DNA of 57,450 bases from Azonexus sp. (GTDB taxonomy: Bacteria; Pseudomonadota; Gammaproteobacteria; Burkholderiales; Rhodocyclaceae): NCBI GenBank assembly GCA_031277255.1, contig JAITMS010000067.1, positions 1 through 57,450 of the forward strand, read 5' to 3'. The stretch's first letter is position 1; the number at the start of each line of letters is the position of its first letter. Shown here in pieces: positions 10,344-19,319 of the stretch. The position numbers were made by a program, and so were the translations under genes. Below the pieces are notes generated by a model. It did no database searches. It saw only the letters and a program-made list of their open reading frames with translations, and had not been told where the DNA came from.

Positions 10344-11333
10344 GTGGAGACTGCAACGCAATCAATATCCATGGCTGGACATTTTCTCGGCCCCAGCCTG
10401 CTGGACGACGTTTCCAAGGCCGTGATCCGGGTTCACGCGCAACGACACACCGGAACATTCGATCATTACGTCGTCAATCGCATCAAGCTCGCTGGATTGA
10501 TTATTCACTTCATCGAAAGCGATCCGGTCTACATCAGTCGGCTGAACGAGGACATTCTGGAGGACAGAGTCTTTGACCTGCTGCTTCACGTCCAGATCCA
10601 CGGCTCGGCTGAGATTACGCAGGGCGACAGAACTTTCTGCCTGGGGCCGGGAGCGGTCGCCATCGTCCCCGGCAACATCCCGTATCAGGTCTGCTACCCG
10701 GAAAAAGGCAGCAAGATCATTCTGCGCATTCCCCATCGCGTCTTTCACGAGCGCGTTCTCGGCCATGAAGTGCGCGATTTCGGCGCCACGGTGCTTTATG
10801 GCAGCGGCCTGGTGCCGGTCATCATCGACCTGCTGAAATCAATCACGCTCGAAAAAGAAGGCAATCTCTCCGAAATCGAGCAATTCACCCTGGCCGAAAG
10901 TTTTCTGTCGCTGGTCGGCGCCGTGGTGCGTTCGCGCAACACGCCAACCCCCAACAGCGGCGACAAGAACCGGGCGGCGCGCCTGTGCCGCATCCTCTCT
11001 TATCTGGAAGAGAATTTTTCCGACCACGAGTTGACGCCCGCCCGCGTCGCCGAAGCCAATCATGTTTCCGTGCGTCATTTGCATGGCCTGTTCAAGGAAT
11101 CCGGCACCACCGTCAGCAAATGGATCTGGGATCGCCGCCTGAAAGCGGGCCGCGAAGATCTGCTCGACCCCAAACTGAGCAACCTGACCGTCTGCGACAT
11201 CGCCTTCCGCCGAGGATTCAGCGATTCCGCCCATTTCAGCCGCGCCTTCAAGGAACGCTTCGGTATTTCTCCGGGGCATCTGCGCTTGAAGGCGCGTCTT
11301 GGCGCGGTTGCCGACAAAGTCGCCGCCAACTGA
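10344..11333 (+). CDS. AraC-family transcriptional regulator with N-terminal cupin domain
   Basis: A 329-aa regulator from a GTG start with a near-perfect Shine-Dalgarno sequence. The N-terminal half contains a beta-barrel sensor with a typical ITQGDRTFCLGPGAVAIVPG turn. The C-terminal about 110 residues form the double helix-turn-helix, including ARVAEANHVSVRHLHGLFKE and CDIAFRRGFSDSAHFSRAFKERFG. It probably controls the upstream F420/ring-cleavage genes or the divergent-side 12338 operon. The reading frame is open upstream to 10245 but that segment is basic and unconvincing; an internal ATG at 10371 is the other option. Confidence 0.9.
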   Translation: METATQSISMAGHFLGPSLLDDVSKAVIRVHAQRHTGTFDHYVVNRIKLAGLIIHFIESDPVYISRLNEDILEDRVFDLLLHVQIHGSAEITQGDRTFCLGPGAVAIVPGNIPYQVCYPEKGSKIILRIPHRVFHERVLGHEVRDFGATVLYGSGLVPVIIDLLKSITLEKEGNLSEIEQFTLAESFLSLVGAVVRSRNTPTPNSGDKNRAARLCRILSYLEENFSDHELTPARVAEANHVSVRHLHGLFKESGTTVSKWIWDRRLKAGREDLLDPKLSNLTVCDIAFRRGFSDSAHFSRAFKERFGISPGHLRLKARLGAVADKVAAN

Positions 11334-11346
11334 AAGGCCGACGCCC

Positions 11347-11360
11347 GCCCGCAACCGGGC
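11347..11360 (-). terminator. Weak hairpin between convergent araC-type gene and npdG
   Basis: GCCCG-CAAC-CGGGC stem of 5 bp in the 31-bp space between the two convergent stop codons, with a short TTATTT on the plus-strand side. It may serve one or both genes. Confidence 0.25.
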
Positions 11361-11364
11361 CGTG

Positions 11365-12039
11365 TTATTTGATCGTGGGCGTTCCGGTAATCCGGATGCC
11401 CGCGCCAGCGATACCGTAGCGTTTGTTCATAAAAATCAGCGCCGAGGTCAGGGCTTCGGCAATCGCCGAATTGTCGATGGCTCCCGCGTGCCAAGCCTTG
11501 AATCCGATCTCGCCAGCCAGTTGAACGACGAACTCGCGCGCTTCGGCGTCATTCCCGGTGACCAGGACATCGCAATCGGCCAGGTGCGCTGCTTCGCTCT
11601 GCAAGTGCGCGGCGGCAACGTTCTGGAAGGCCGACACGACGCGGACGTCATCACCGAGAAAACTCTGGCTGCGCTTGGCCGCGCAGCCCTCCGGCGGCAA
11701 TTGAACGCGCATCACCTTGGGCGGCATCAACGGCACCGTCGTATCAACAAAAATTTTTCCCTGAACTTCGGCCCGGATGCCATCGAGCGTCGCCTGGTGT
11801 GAGGCAAAAGGCACCGTCATAAAAACGATGTCGGCCCTTTGCGCGGCATCGCTGTTGCTCATGCCCGAAATATTGAGATTGCCGCGCCGCGCCAGCTCAG
11901 CGGCGGCCTCGACGGCTTTTTCGGCGGAACGCGAGCCGATGACGACCGGGTAACCGGCGCGCGCCGTGCGCCACGCCAAACCGGAACCCAGGTCGCCGGT
12001 GCCGCCGATAAAGGCCAATGTGTGTTGCTTGTCTGTCAT
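11365..12039 (-). CDS. npdG: F420H2:NADP+ oxidoreductase (Fno/NpdG)
   Basis: A 224-aa protein that exchanges hydride between NADP(H) and F420. The N-terminal Rossmann motif FIGGTGDLGSGLAWR is followed by GSRSAEKA, the usual NADP-phosphate contact, and the body (FMTVPFASHQATL, VSAFQNVAAAHL, ALTSALIFMNKRYG) follows the NpdG/Fno pattern. In an aerobic bacterium it most likely reduces F420 at the expense of NADPH to feed the LLM enzyme. It is transcribed alone, convergent to the AraC gene and divergent from the 12338 operon, so the 298-bp gap at 12040-12337 holds both promoters. Strong family call; the direction of the reaction is inferred. Confidence 0.92.
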   Translation of the reverse strand: MTDKQHTLAFIGGTGDLGSGLAWRTARAGYPVVIGSRSAEKAVEAAAELARRGNLNISGMSNSDAAQRADIVFMTVPFASHQATLDGIRAEVQGKIFVDTTVPLMPPKVMRVQLPPEGCAAKRSQSFLGDDVRVVSAFQNVAAAHLQSEAAHLADCDVLVTGNDAEAREFVVQLAGEIGFKAWHAGAIDNSAIAEALTSALIFMNKRYGIAGAGIRITGTPTIK

Positions 12040-12337
12040 GCGTTTCTCCGTCAGTCACCGTGTTGAAGGTCGTCGCAGACTAACACCTCGACCTCGCTGC
12101 CGCTTGCCTGCCAGCGAGCCGGACTTGACTCTCCGGGCAGCCTTCCCGCAGCGCTACGTTCGCGGCGTAGTCCATGTCATCCGGGCCGCTTGCAAGCCTG
12201 CGCCGACAATCATTCCTCCATGCTTCCTCAGTCAAGATTGCGGCCCATGACTTGCCTATGCTTCAACCATGCCGGTATCGCGCGCGCCCTCCCCGGAGGC
12301 GACAAACCCGGACATTCGGAGGAGGAGGAGCAGCAAC
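12040..12337. promoter_or_regulatory. Divergent promoter region npdG / Mo oxidoreductase operon
   Basis: 298 bp without a gene. It contains AGTCAA once on the minus strand (12125-12130) and once on the plus strand within TCAGTCAAGA (12228-12237), a word shared with the paired sites at 36312-36343. The GGAGGAGGAGGAG run at 12318-12330 is the ribosome binding site for the GTG at 12338. No clear -35/-10 boxes were identified. Confidence 0.4.
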
Positions 12338-14965
12338 GTGAACAGTCCAGCCATCAATCAGAATTCCCTGAAGCCGGGGAAATGGGTCAACTCCACCTGC
12401 AAGATGTGCTTGCACTCGTGTTCGATTCGGGTGCACGTCACCGATGACGGCGTCATCAACAAGATCGAGGGCAATCCGACCAATCCCGCCAACAATGGCA
12501 AATTGTGCCCCAAGGGCAACGCCGGCATCATGCGCCATTACGACCCGCAGCGTTTCCGGCAGCCGTTGCGCCGCACCAATCCGCAGAAGGGGCCGGGCGT
12601 CGATCCGCAATGGGAGCCGATCAGTTGGGATGAAGCCCTGACCATCACCGCCCGCGAAATCAAAAAATCGCTCGATCAAGATCCGCGCAAAATCATGCCT
12701 TCGCTCGAAGATTTCCAGAAAATGCACATCTGGAACTGGCCGCTGGCGCTGGGTACGCGAAACTTCTACCAGTCCGGCGGCACCATGTGCGGCGGCGCCT
12801 ATCACCCGATCAACGGTTACATCCACTCGACCTTTGCCGCGGTCAACGACGCCAAGTACTGCAATTACTGGATCAGCAATGGCGCGGGCGACGGTTTCTC
12901 GTCGCACCTGCACGCCGCGGCGCAGTCGAACTGGGTGGCGAAAGCGCGCATCGAGCGCGGCATGAAAGTCGTGGCGGTCGAGCCGCGCATGTCGATTGCC
13001 GGCGCCAAGGCCGAGGAATGGGTGCCGATCCGCCCGGCCACCGACCGCCAGTTCGCCATGAGCATGAGTCACGTGCTGGTGTACGAAAACCTGTGTGATG
13101 ACGCCTTTTTGCGCCAGGACACCAACGCGCCCTATCTGGTCGGCCCGGATCAGATGTTCGTGCGCGACGCCAACAAGCAGATTTACGTCTGGGACAGCGT
13201 CGATAACCGCGCCAAGCTGTGGAACGATCCGAGCCTCAAGAACGAAAACCTGGCGCTCGAAGGCCAGTATGTGGTCGATGGGGTCGAGTGCCGCCCGGCG
13301 TTCCAGGTCTACAAAGATATTCTCAAGGACGCTTCGCCGGAGGCGATGGAAAAAATCACCACGGTTCCCGCCGCCACCGTCCGGCGCATCGCCCGCGAAT
13401 TCGCCAAGGAAGCGCGCATCGGTGAAACCATCACGCTGCCTGATGGCCGCACGGTGCCGTTCCGCCCCGCGGCTTACAACTACTACCGGGGCGCGCAGGG
13501 GCGCAAAACCGGGATGATGACCAACCACGCCTTCCAACTCGTCAACATGCTGGTCGGCAATATCGACCATCCCGGCGGACGTTGCGGCGTTACCCTGACC
13601 GACCTTTGCGTGGACAACAACCATTGTTTTCCGGGCGATTGCGGACAGATGCTGGGGACGCCGCATCAACTCGGCCCCATGCCGCCATTTGCCTGGCCGC
13701 CCAACGAATATCATCTGGCGGGTTATTTCCCGGTCGGCGTTCATGCCCCGCATCTGAATCTCCTGGGTTTTCTTGAGCCGGAAAAATACGGCATCAATTT
13801 CAAGCCCGACGTGCTGGTCAACTGCCACTCCAACCCGGTCTGGGCGATTCAGGGACCGCGCGAGCAATGGTTGAAATTTCTGCGCGAGATGCGTTTCATC
13901 GTCTGCGTCGACGTGATTCCGACGGAAATGACCGATTTCGCCGACATCATCCTGCCCTCGCACGACTATCTCGAAACCTATAACGCGACGATGATCGAAC
14001 CGCCGCATACCGAAGGGGTCTGTTTCCGCCAGCCGGCGACGCCGCCGCTCTACGACACGAAAACCGAAGAAGATATTTTTTACGAAATTTCCGAGCGCCT
14101 CGGCGTTCTCGATCAATACAACGAGGTCATCAACCTGATCCTCGGCTTCAACCAGAAACCGCACCTGAAACTTGAACCGGGCAAAAAATATTCCGACCGC
14201 GACATCGCCGAGCGGGTCGGCCAGTTGTGGAACGACAAACCGATCGAGTGGTATATCGAGCATGGCCACGCCTCGACCGAAAGGCGTCTCGACAAGCTGT
14301 ACCGCCCCTGGGACGGGATGCGCCTCCTGTTCTACATCGAAGACCTGGTGCACGAGCGCGAACAGTTGCGCCAGAAGATGGAAGAAGCCCAGGTGCCGTT
14401 CCGCCACGAGTGGCAGTTTGACGATTATCAGCCGGTGCCGACGCCGGTGCTCGATCCGATTCACCTTGAACCGGCGGAGTACAACCTTTACGCGATCACC
14501 TTCAAGGACATCCAGATGAACTTCGGCGAAAGCCTGAGCAATCCCTGGATCAAGGACATCACCTACCGCGACCCGGTGCATACGGGTCTCCTCATCAACG
14601 TCCACACGGCGAAAAAGCTGGGCATGAAGAACGGCGACATCGTTCAGGTCGACTCGCCCTATGGCCGCATCTATGGCCGCCTGGCGACGACCGAAGCAAT
14701 GCACCACGAAACCCTCGGCGTTTCCAACGCCCTGTCGCGGACCAAGAGCGAAAACCGCTCGGTCTTGATGTCCGGCGGCCATTACAACGATTTGCTGCCC
14801 TATGACTTGCGCAACACCGATGGCGCCAGCGGGCAGCCGGAGACGAGCTGCCGGGTCAAACTGACCCGACTCGACGACTGGCCGGATTTCCTCAAACGGG
14901 GTTCCACCGTCTATGACTACGTGGATTCAATCCAGAACGCCAAGAATAAGGAAGGGGCGCACTGA
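12338..14965 (+). CDS. Molybdopterin (bis-MGD) oxidoreductase, catalytic subunit
   Basis: An 875-aa DMSO-reductase-superfamily protein. An N-terminal [4Fe-4S] site is formed by C21, C24, C28 and C57. The probable Mo/W ligand is C151 in SGGTMCGGAYH, encoded TGC, so it is a Cys rather than Sec type. The C-terminal domain (from about 720) has the MGD-binding strand IVQVDSPYGRIYGRL. There is no Tat signal, so with an NrfD partner the catalytic face is probably cytoplasmic. The GTG start is fixed by the GGAGGAGGAG run 7 bp upstream. The cluster with a four-cluster ferredoxin subunit, membrane subunit and fdhD resembles polysulfide-reductase or formate-dehydrogenase-like complexes. The substrate is unknown; formate is possible but not shown. 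Confidence 0.88.
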   Translation: MNSPAINQNSLKPGKWVNSTCKMCLHSCSIRVHVTDDGVINKIEGNPTNPANNGKLCPKGNAGIMRHYDPQRFRQPLRRTNPQKGPGVDPQWEPISWDEALTITAREIKKSLDQDPRKIMPSLEDFQKMHIWNWPLALGTRNFYQSGGTMCGGAYHPINGYIHSTFAAVNDAKYCNYWISNGAGDGFSSHLHAAAQSNWVAKARIERGMKVVAVEPRMSIAGAKAEEWVPIRPATDRQFAMSMSHVLVYENLCDDAFLRQDTNAPYLVGPDQMFVRDANKQIYVWDSVDNRAKLWNDPSLKNENLALEGQYVVDGVECRPAFQVYKDILKDASPEAMEKITTVPAATVRRIAREFAKEARIGETITLPDGRTVPFRPAAYNYYRGAQGRKTGMMTNHAFQLVNMLVGNIDHPGGRCGVTLTDLCVDNNHCFPGDCGQMLGTPHQLGPMPPFAWPPNEYHLAGYFPVGVHAPHLNLLGFLEPEKYGINFKPDVLVNCHSNPVWAIQGPREQWLKFLREMRFIVCVDVIPTEMTDFADIILPSHDYLETYNATMIEPPHTEGVCFRQPATPPLYDTKTEEDIFYEISERLGVLDQYNEVINLILGFNQKPHLKLEPGKKYSDRDIAERVGQLWNDKPIEWYIEHGHASTERRLDKLYRPWDGMRLLFYIEDLVHEREQLRQKMEEAQVPFRHEWQFDDYQPVPTPVLDPIHLEPAEYNLYAITFKDIQMNFGESLSNPWIKDITYRDPVHTGLLINVHTAKKLGMKNGDIVQVDSPYGRIYGRLATTEAMHHETLGVSNALSRTKSENRSVLMSGGHYNDLLPYDLRNTDGASGQPETSCRVKLTRLDDWPDFLKRGSTVYDYVDSIQNAKNKEGAH

Positions 14966-15579
14966 TGGCCAAGATGGGAATGGTCTTTGACCTCAAGGCC
15001 TGCATCGGCTGCAATGCCTGCGTGGTGGCCTGCAAGCAGGAAAATTCGCTGCCCGACGGCGTTTTTTTCACACGCACCCTGAGTCACGAATTCGGCACTT
15101 ACCCGAACGTCAAGCGCGTCTATATCCCGACCATCTGCAATCAGTGCGAAGAAGCGCCCTGCGAGAAAGTCTGTCCCAGCGGCGCCACCACCACCCGCGC
15201 TGACGGCATCGTCATGGTCGACCGCAACAAATGCATCGGTTGCAGCAGTTGCGCCGTGGCCTGCCCCTACGACATGCGCACCATGCTCGACCCGGCGCTG
15301 TTTGCGCGCGGACTGTTCGGCGACGGCACGCTGACGCCCTTTGAAGAACAAGGTTACCGACGCTTCGCCCCCGGCACCTCGGTCAAGTGCGATTTTTGCA
15401 GCGAGCGCGTCGACGCCGGGCTGCAACCCGCCTGCGTCCAGACCTGCCCGACCAATGCCCGCATTTTTGGCGACCTCAGCGATCCAAACAGCGCGCCCAG
15501 CGTTCTCATCCGCGAACGCAAAGGCCGTCAGCCGCTCGCCGAAAAGAACACCAAGCCCAAGGTCTGGTACATCGACTAG
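14965..15579 (+). CDS. Four-[4Fe-4S] ferredoxin electron-transfer subunit
   Basis: A 204-aa DmsB/PsrB-type subunit that wires the catalytic subunit to the membrane protein. Four cysteine groups are visible: CIGCNACVVAC, CNQCEEAPCEKVCP, CIGCSSCAVACP and CDFCSERVDAG...CVQTCP. Its ATG overlaps the upstream stop in TGATG, which implies translational coupling. No signal peptide. Confidence 0.95.
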   Translation: MAKMGMVFDLKACIGCNACVVACKQENSLPDGVFFTRTLSHEFGTYPNVKRVYIPTICNQCEEAPCEKVCPSGATTTRADGIVMVDRNKCIGCSSCAVACPYDMRTMLDPALFARGLFGDGTLTPFEEQGYRRFAPGTSVKCDFCSERVDAGLQPACVQTCPTNARIFGDLSDPNSAPSVLIRERKGRQPLAEKNTKPKVWYID

Positions 15580-15613
15580 CCGCCCATTCACAATTCAAAC
15601 CCAAGGTGGATTC

Positions 15614-16519
15614 ATGATGACGCAAACGGATACTCGCCTGGTCGGCAACTCCTTCAAATTGGGGTACCGCTTCCAGCGCTACTGGGATCTTTCCATCGCC
15701 CTCGCCTTCTTTTTCGCCGAAACCGGCGCCGGCCTCTTTCTCGTATCGTTTTACTTCAATTTCACCGCTGGCATGATCGGCGGCCTGGTCATGGCTGGCG
15801 TGTTGAAGCCCTATTTTCACATCCACAACCACAAGGGTTCGTCAGGCAACTCCTGGCGCGCCATCGCCCGGCCAGACCGCTCATGGCTCAGCCGGGGCCT
15901 GATTGCCATTGCCATCGTGGTCGGTTTCGGCATCCTGCACCTGACCGGCCTCGCCACCCGTCTCGGCCTGCCGCCCGCCATCGGCAGCCTGATCGGCTGG
16001 CTGGCCGTGGCGGGGGCTTTGGTCGTGATGTTCTATCAGGGCATGGCGATGTCCGATTCCGAATCGCTCACGCTCTGGGCCAGCGCGCTGGTGCCGGTTT
16101 CCAGTTTTCTCTACGCGCTGACGGCGGGCGTGCTGCTGACGCTGGCGACGGCTTCGAGTCTGTTGAGCGGCGAACAGCAGAACATGCTGGCCAATCTCGG
16201 CGCGGTGCTGCTGGTTGCCGATTTTCTCGCCGTCTGCGCCATTCTGCTGCGGGCGCGGAGCAAGTCGCCGGGCGGCAAATTTTCTGCCGATCTGCTGACC
16301 CAGGGCGAATATTCCCGCTATTTCATCGGCCTCACCTGCGTCGTCGGCCTCATCCTGCCCGTCGCCCTCCTCATCCTGGGCGGCGGCAAACTGGCCCTGG
16401 TCGCTGCCGCAGCGATGCTGGCCGGATTTCTGACCTTCCGCGTGCTGTTGTTAAAGGCCGCCGTCTTTGAGCCAATCATGCGCGGCGACCTGATCGCCAG
16501 CCTCGGCCTCAACCGCTGA
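15614..16519 (+). CDS. NrfD/DmsC-type membrane anchor subunit
   Basis: A 301-aa integral membrane protein with about eight hydrophobic segments, spaced from WDLSIALAFFFAETGAG near the N-terminus to LALVAAAAMLAGFLTFRVLLL near the end. By position and hydropathy it is the quinone-interacting subunit of the complex encoded by the two preceding genes. The ATG at 15614 (MMTQTDTRLVG) is preferred, because the longer frame overlaps the upstream gene out of register. It would pass electrons to, or take them from, the quinone pool. Confidence 0.85.
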   Translation: MMTQTDTRLVGNSFKLGYRFQRYWDLSIALAFFFAETGAGLFLVSFYFNFTAGMIGGLVMAGVLKPYFHIHNHKGSSGNSWRAIARPDRSWLSRGLIAIAIVVGFGILHLTGLATRLGLPPAIGSLIGWLAVAGALVVMFYQGMAMSDSESLTLWASALVPVSSFLYALTAGVLLTLATASSLLSGEQQNMLANLGAVLLVADFLAVCAILLRARSKSPGGKFSADLLTQGEYSRYFIGLTCVVGLILPVALLILGGGKLALVAAAAMLAGFLTFRVLLLKAAVFEPIMRGDLIASLGLNR

Positions 16520-16538
16520 CCCCCAGTGGACATCGGGC

Positions 16539-17459
16539 ATGGCGGAGGCAAAAACTGACCACGGATCGAGCATAAGCCCTGCCGCCACCCACGACCAGTT
16601 TGGCAGTCGGGCGGCGACGGTGGTCTGTGCAAGCACCGACGGCTCGCGTCGGCATGAAGCAGAAACCAGGGTCATCGAGGAAGAAATCCTGACCATCGAC
16701 GTCGCCGATGTCGGCCGCTATGCCCTCATGTGGACGCCGACCACGGATCATACCGAGGCCGTGGCTTACTGTATCGAGGATGGCATTCTCGCCGCCTCCG
16801 GCATACCGGAGCAGTTGGCAATAGCGACCGGTTTTGCCTTTACCGAGGGCATCATCAATCACCTGGCCGAAATCACCCAGATGTCGGTTTGCCCCGAACG
16901 GCCCGATGTCGTCAACATGCGCCTGAAGCACCCGGAACAGGTTTCGGCGCGCCGCCGCAATGTCGTCATGACCAGTTCCTGCGGTGTTTGCGGCGCCTGG
17001 GAACAGCTTGCCGCAAGCGTCAGCCGCTGTGCCCCGGTATCAACGGGATTGCGCGCCACCGTCGCCGACCTGATGCGGATCAGTAACGAAATGCAGCAGC
17101 AGCAACGGATTTTTGACGCCACCGGCGGCGCGCACGCGGCGGCCATTTTTGACGCCGATCTCAAGGTCGTCGCCGTCGCCGAAGACCTGGGGCGGCACAA
17201 TGCGCTCGACAAGGTGATCGGCTACCGCCTCCTTGGCGGCGCAGAATTGACCGGCTGCGGCGCTTTCATTTCGAGCCGTATCAGTTTCGAGATGGCAGCC
17301 AAGGCGGCACGCGCCGGTTGCGAAATATTGGCGGCCATTTCCGCCCCGACCTCGCTGGCGATCGAGATGGCTGAACGCTCCGGCATCACCCTCTGCGGCT
17401 TCGTCCGGCGCGGCAGCGCCGAAATCTACAGCCATCCGCAGCGCATCGTTGCCGCCTAG
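16539..17459 (+). CDS. fdhD: FdhD-type sulfurtransferase for bis-MGD cofactor
   Basis: A 306-aa FdhD-family protein. FdhD passes sulfur from a cysteine desulfurase to the Mo/W atom of formate-dehydrogenase-type enzymes. The diagnostic SSCGVCG motif is present (C148, C151), as is VVAVAEDLGRHNALDKV. Its place 19 bp after the membrane subunit suggests the catalytic subunit at 12338 carries a sulfido ligand, as formate dehydrogenases do. The first about 45 residues are low in similarity, and the true start may be a little downstream. Confidence 0.93.
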   Translation: MAEAKTDHGSSISPAATHDQFGSRAATVVCASTDGSRRHEAETRVIEEEILTIDVADVGRYALMWTPTTDHTEAVAYCIEDGILAASGIPEQLAIATGFAFTEGIINHLAEITQMSVCPERPDVVNMRLKHPEQVSARRRNVVMTSSCGVCGAWEQLAASVSRCAPVSTGLRATVADLMRISNEMQQQQRIFDATGGAHAAAIFDADLKVVAVAEDLGRHNALDKVIGYRLLGGAELTGCGAFISSRISFEMAAKAARAGCEILAAISAPTSLAIEMAERSGITLCGFVRRGSAEIYSHPQRIVAA

Positions 17460-17543
17460 CTCTTGCCAGTCGACGCAAACCATTGGCAGCCGGGCAAGGT
17501 TGGCGGGTAACATTGAGCGTTTCCATGACAGGAATCCCAAGCC

Positions 17544-18332
17544 GTGAGCGCCCGATCAGAGCTATCCAGCATTCCCATGCCGCATCTCCAGTTACTGGCC
17601 CCTGTCGGGTTTCCGCTGGTGCGCCCCGGAGAACCCCTGTTTCCCCTCATCACGCAGACCTTGCGGGCCAATGGCCTGGTCCTTGAGGACAGGGATATTC
17701 TGGTCGTCACCCAGAAAATCGTCTCCAAGTCTGAAAACCGCTATGTGCGCCTTGACGCGGTTCAGGTATCGGATCGGGCCAGGGAACTCGCCGCCCGGTG
17801 TGGCAAGGACGAGCGCGTGGTCGAGATGGTTCTGCGCGAATCCAACCGGGTAATCCGCTGCGCCAGGGATGTTCTGGTCGTCCGCCACCGCCTCGGTTTC
17901 ATCTGCGCCAATGCCGGTATCGACCGCTCGAATATCGACGCGGGCGACGAGCAGATCCTGTTGCTGCCGGAAAACCCCGATCTCAGCGCCGCCGCGCTTC
18001 AGCGGCAGATCGACGCCGAATACGGCGCGCAGGTCGGCGTTCTTATCGTCGACAGCTTTGGCCGCCCCTGGCGTCTTGGCACCTGCGGCGTCTGCCTCGG
18101 CTCTGCCGGAATCGTCGCGCTCAAGGACTATCGCGGCAAAACCGACCTCGCCGGACGCCAGATGGAAATCACCCAGATCGCCCAGGCCGACGAGATCGCG
18201 GCGGCAGCTTCGATCCTCATGGGGCCGTCCGATCAATCCTTGCCGGTCGTTGTCCTGCGCGGCCTCGACTTCGCCGGGCCGGGCCGGGCCGCTGACCTGT
18301 TGCGCCCACCGGAACAGGATTTATTCCTGTGA
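17544..18332 (+). CDS. cofE: F420-0:gamma-glutamyl ligase CofE
   Basis: A 262-aa GTP-dependent ligase adding gamma-linked glutamates to F420-0. Family blocks are VVTQKIVSKSENR near the N-terminus and VDSFGRPWRLG in the middle. It is a stand-alone CofE. The FMN-binding nitroreductase-like domain fused to it in actinobacterial FbiB is absent, and no separate gene for it is seen. The start at 17544 is GTG; an ATG at 17577 (MPHLQLLAP) is an alternative. The stop overlaps the cofD start by 4 bp. Confidence 0.94.
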   Translation: MSARSELSSIPMPHLQLLAPVGFPLVRPGEPLFPLITQTLRANGLVLEDRDILVVTQKIVSKSENRYVRLDAVQVSDRARELAARCGKDERVVEMVLRESNRVIRCARDVLVVRHRLGFICANAGIDRSNIDAGDEQILLLPENPDLSAAALQRQIDAEYGAQVGVLIVDSFGRPWRLGTCGVCLGSAGIVALKDYRGKTDLAGRQMEITQIAQADEIAAAASILMGPSDQSLPVVVLRGLDFAGPGRAADLLRPPEQDLFL

Positions 18333-19315
18333 CGCCGCCAAGCCATCCTTCCGCCGCTCATTATCTGGCGCTTTGCGGCGGCGTCGGCGGCGCCAAGCTG
18401 GCGCTCGGACTCAGCCACGCGTTGCCGCCCGGCAATCTGACCATCGTCGTCAATAACGGCGATGACTTCGACTATCTCGGCCTGACGATCTGCCCTGACC
18501 TCGATACCGTCACCTATACCCTGGCCAATCTGGCGCACCCGCTACAGGGCTGGGGGCGCGATGAAGAAAGCTGGGCGGCGCACGCCGTGCAGAAACAGCT
18601 TCAAGTCGAGCCGTGGTTCCAGCTTGGCGACAAGGATCTGGGCCTGCATCTGGCGCGCCGGGCCATGCTTGACGCGGGTCACTCCCTGAGCGCCGTCACG
18701 ACAGCCATCACGCGCGCCTTCGGCATCGGACACCGCGTTTCGCCGATGACGGACGATCCGGTGCGGACGCTGGTCGACACCGATCTCGGCCCCTTGCCGT
18801 TTCAGGATTATTTCGTCCGTCAGCGTTGCGCCCCCGTCGTCCGCGGACTCCGTTACCTTGGCGCCGACGCCGCCCAAGCCGCGCCCGCCCTGCTCGCCGC
18901 CCTGGGCGACCGGCAACTTGGCGGCGTCATCATCTGCCCTTCCAACCCCTATCTCAGCATCGACCCGATCCTCGCCCTGCCCGGCGTCCGTGACGCCCTC
19001 CGTCGTCTCTCAGCGCCGGTCATTGCCGTCGCTCCCATCGTCGGCGGCAGCGCCATCAAAGGCCCGACGGCGAAAATCATGCGCGAACTGGGACTCGACC
19101 CGTCGGCCCAGGCCGTTGCCCGACATTACGGCGACCTGCTCGACGGCTATGTCATCGACGCCGCTGACTGGCCCGCCGCCCGCGAATCCGGGGCAAACCT
19201 CTCGTTGCTGCCGGCCGACATCGTGATGCGAACCCTCGACGACAAAATCAGGCTGGCCCGCTGCTGCCTCGATTTCGCCAACGCCCTGGCAAACCAGCCC
19301 ACAACAGGAAACTAA
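18329..19315 (+). CDS. cofD: F420 2-phospho-lactyl (or analogous) transferase CofD
   Basis: A 328-aa enzyme transferring the phospho-acid moiety from its guanylylated donor to Fo. The N-terminal LCGGVGGAKLALGL glycine loop and NNGDDFDYLGLTICPDLDTV are characteristic. GTG start inside the cofE stop (GTGA). The donor may be 2-phospholactate, phosphoenolpyruvate or, as described for some Gram-negative bacteria, 3-phosphoglycerate; this cannot be decided by eye. Confidence 0.95.
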   Translation: MTPPSHPSAAHYLALCGGVGGAKLALGLSHALPPGNLTIVVNNGDDFDYLGLTICPDLDTVTYTLANLAHPLQGWGRDEESWAAHAVQKQLQVEPWFQLGDKDLGLHLARRAMLDAGHSLSAVTTAITRAFGIGHRVSPMTDDPVRTLVDTDLGPLPFQDYFVRQRCAPVVRGLRYLGADAAQAAPALLAALGDRQLGGVIICPSNPYLSIDPILALPGVRDALRRLSAPVIAVAPIVGGSAIKGPTAKIMRELGLDPSAQAVARHYGDLLDGYVIDAADWPAARESGANLSLLPADIVMRTLDDKIRLARCCLDFANALANQPTTGN

Positions 19316-19319
19316 GCCG

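Noticed and set aside
12338..14965. Selenocysteine at the Mo ligand
   Set aside because: The codon at residue 151 is TGC (Cys), with no in-frame TGA and no SECIS-like element sought or needed.
17544..18332. FbiB-type bifunctional ligase/reductase
   Set aside because: Only the CofE domain is present; the gene ends at the normal CofE length and overlaps cofD.
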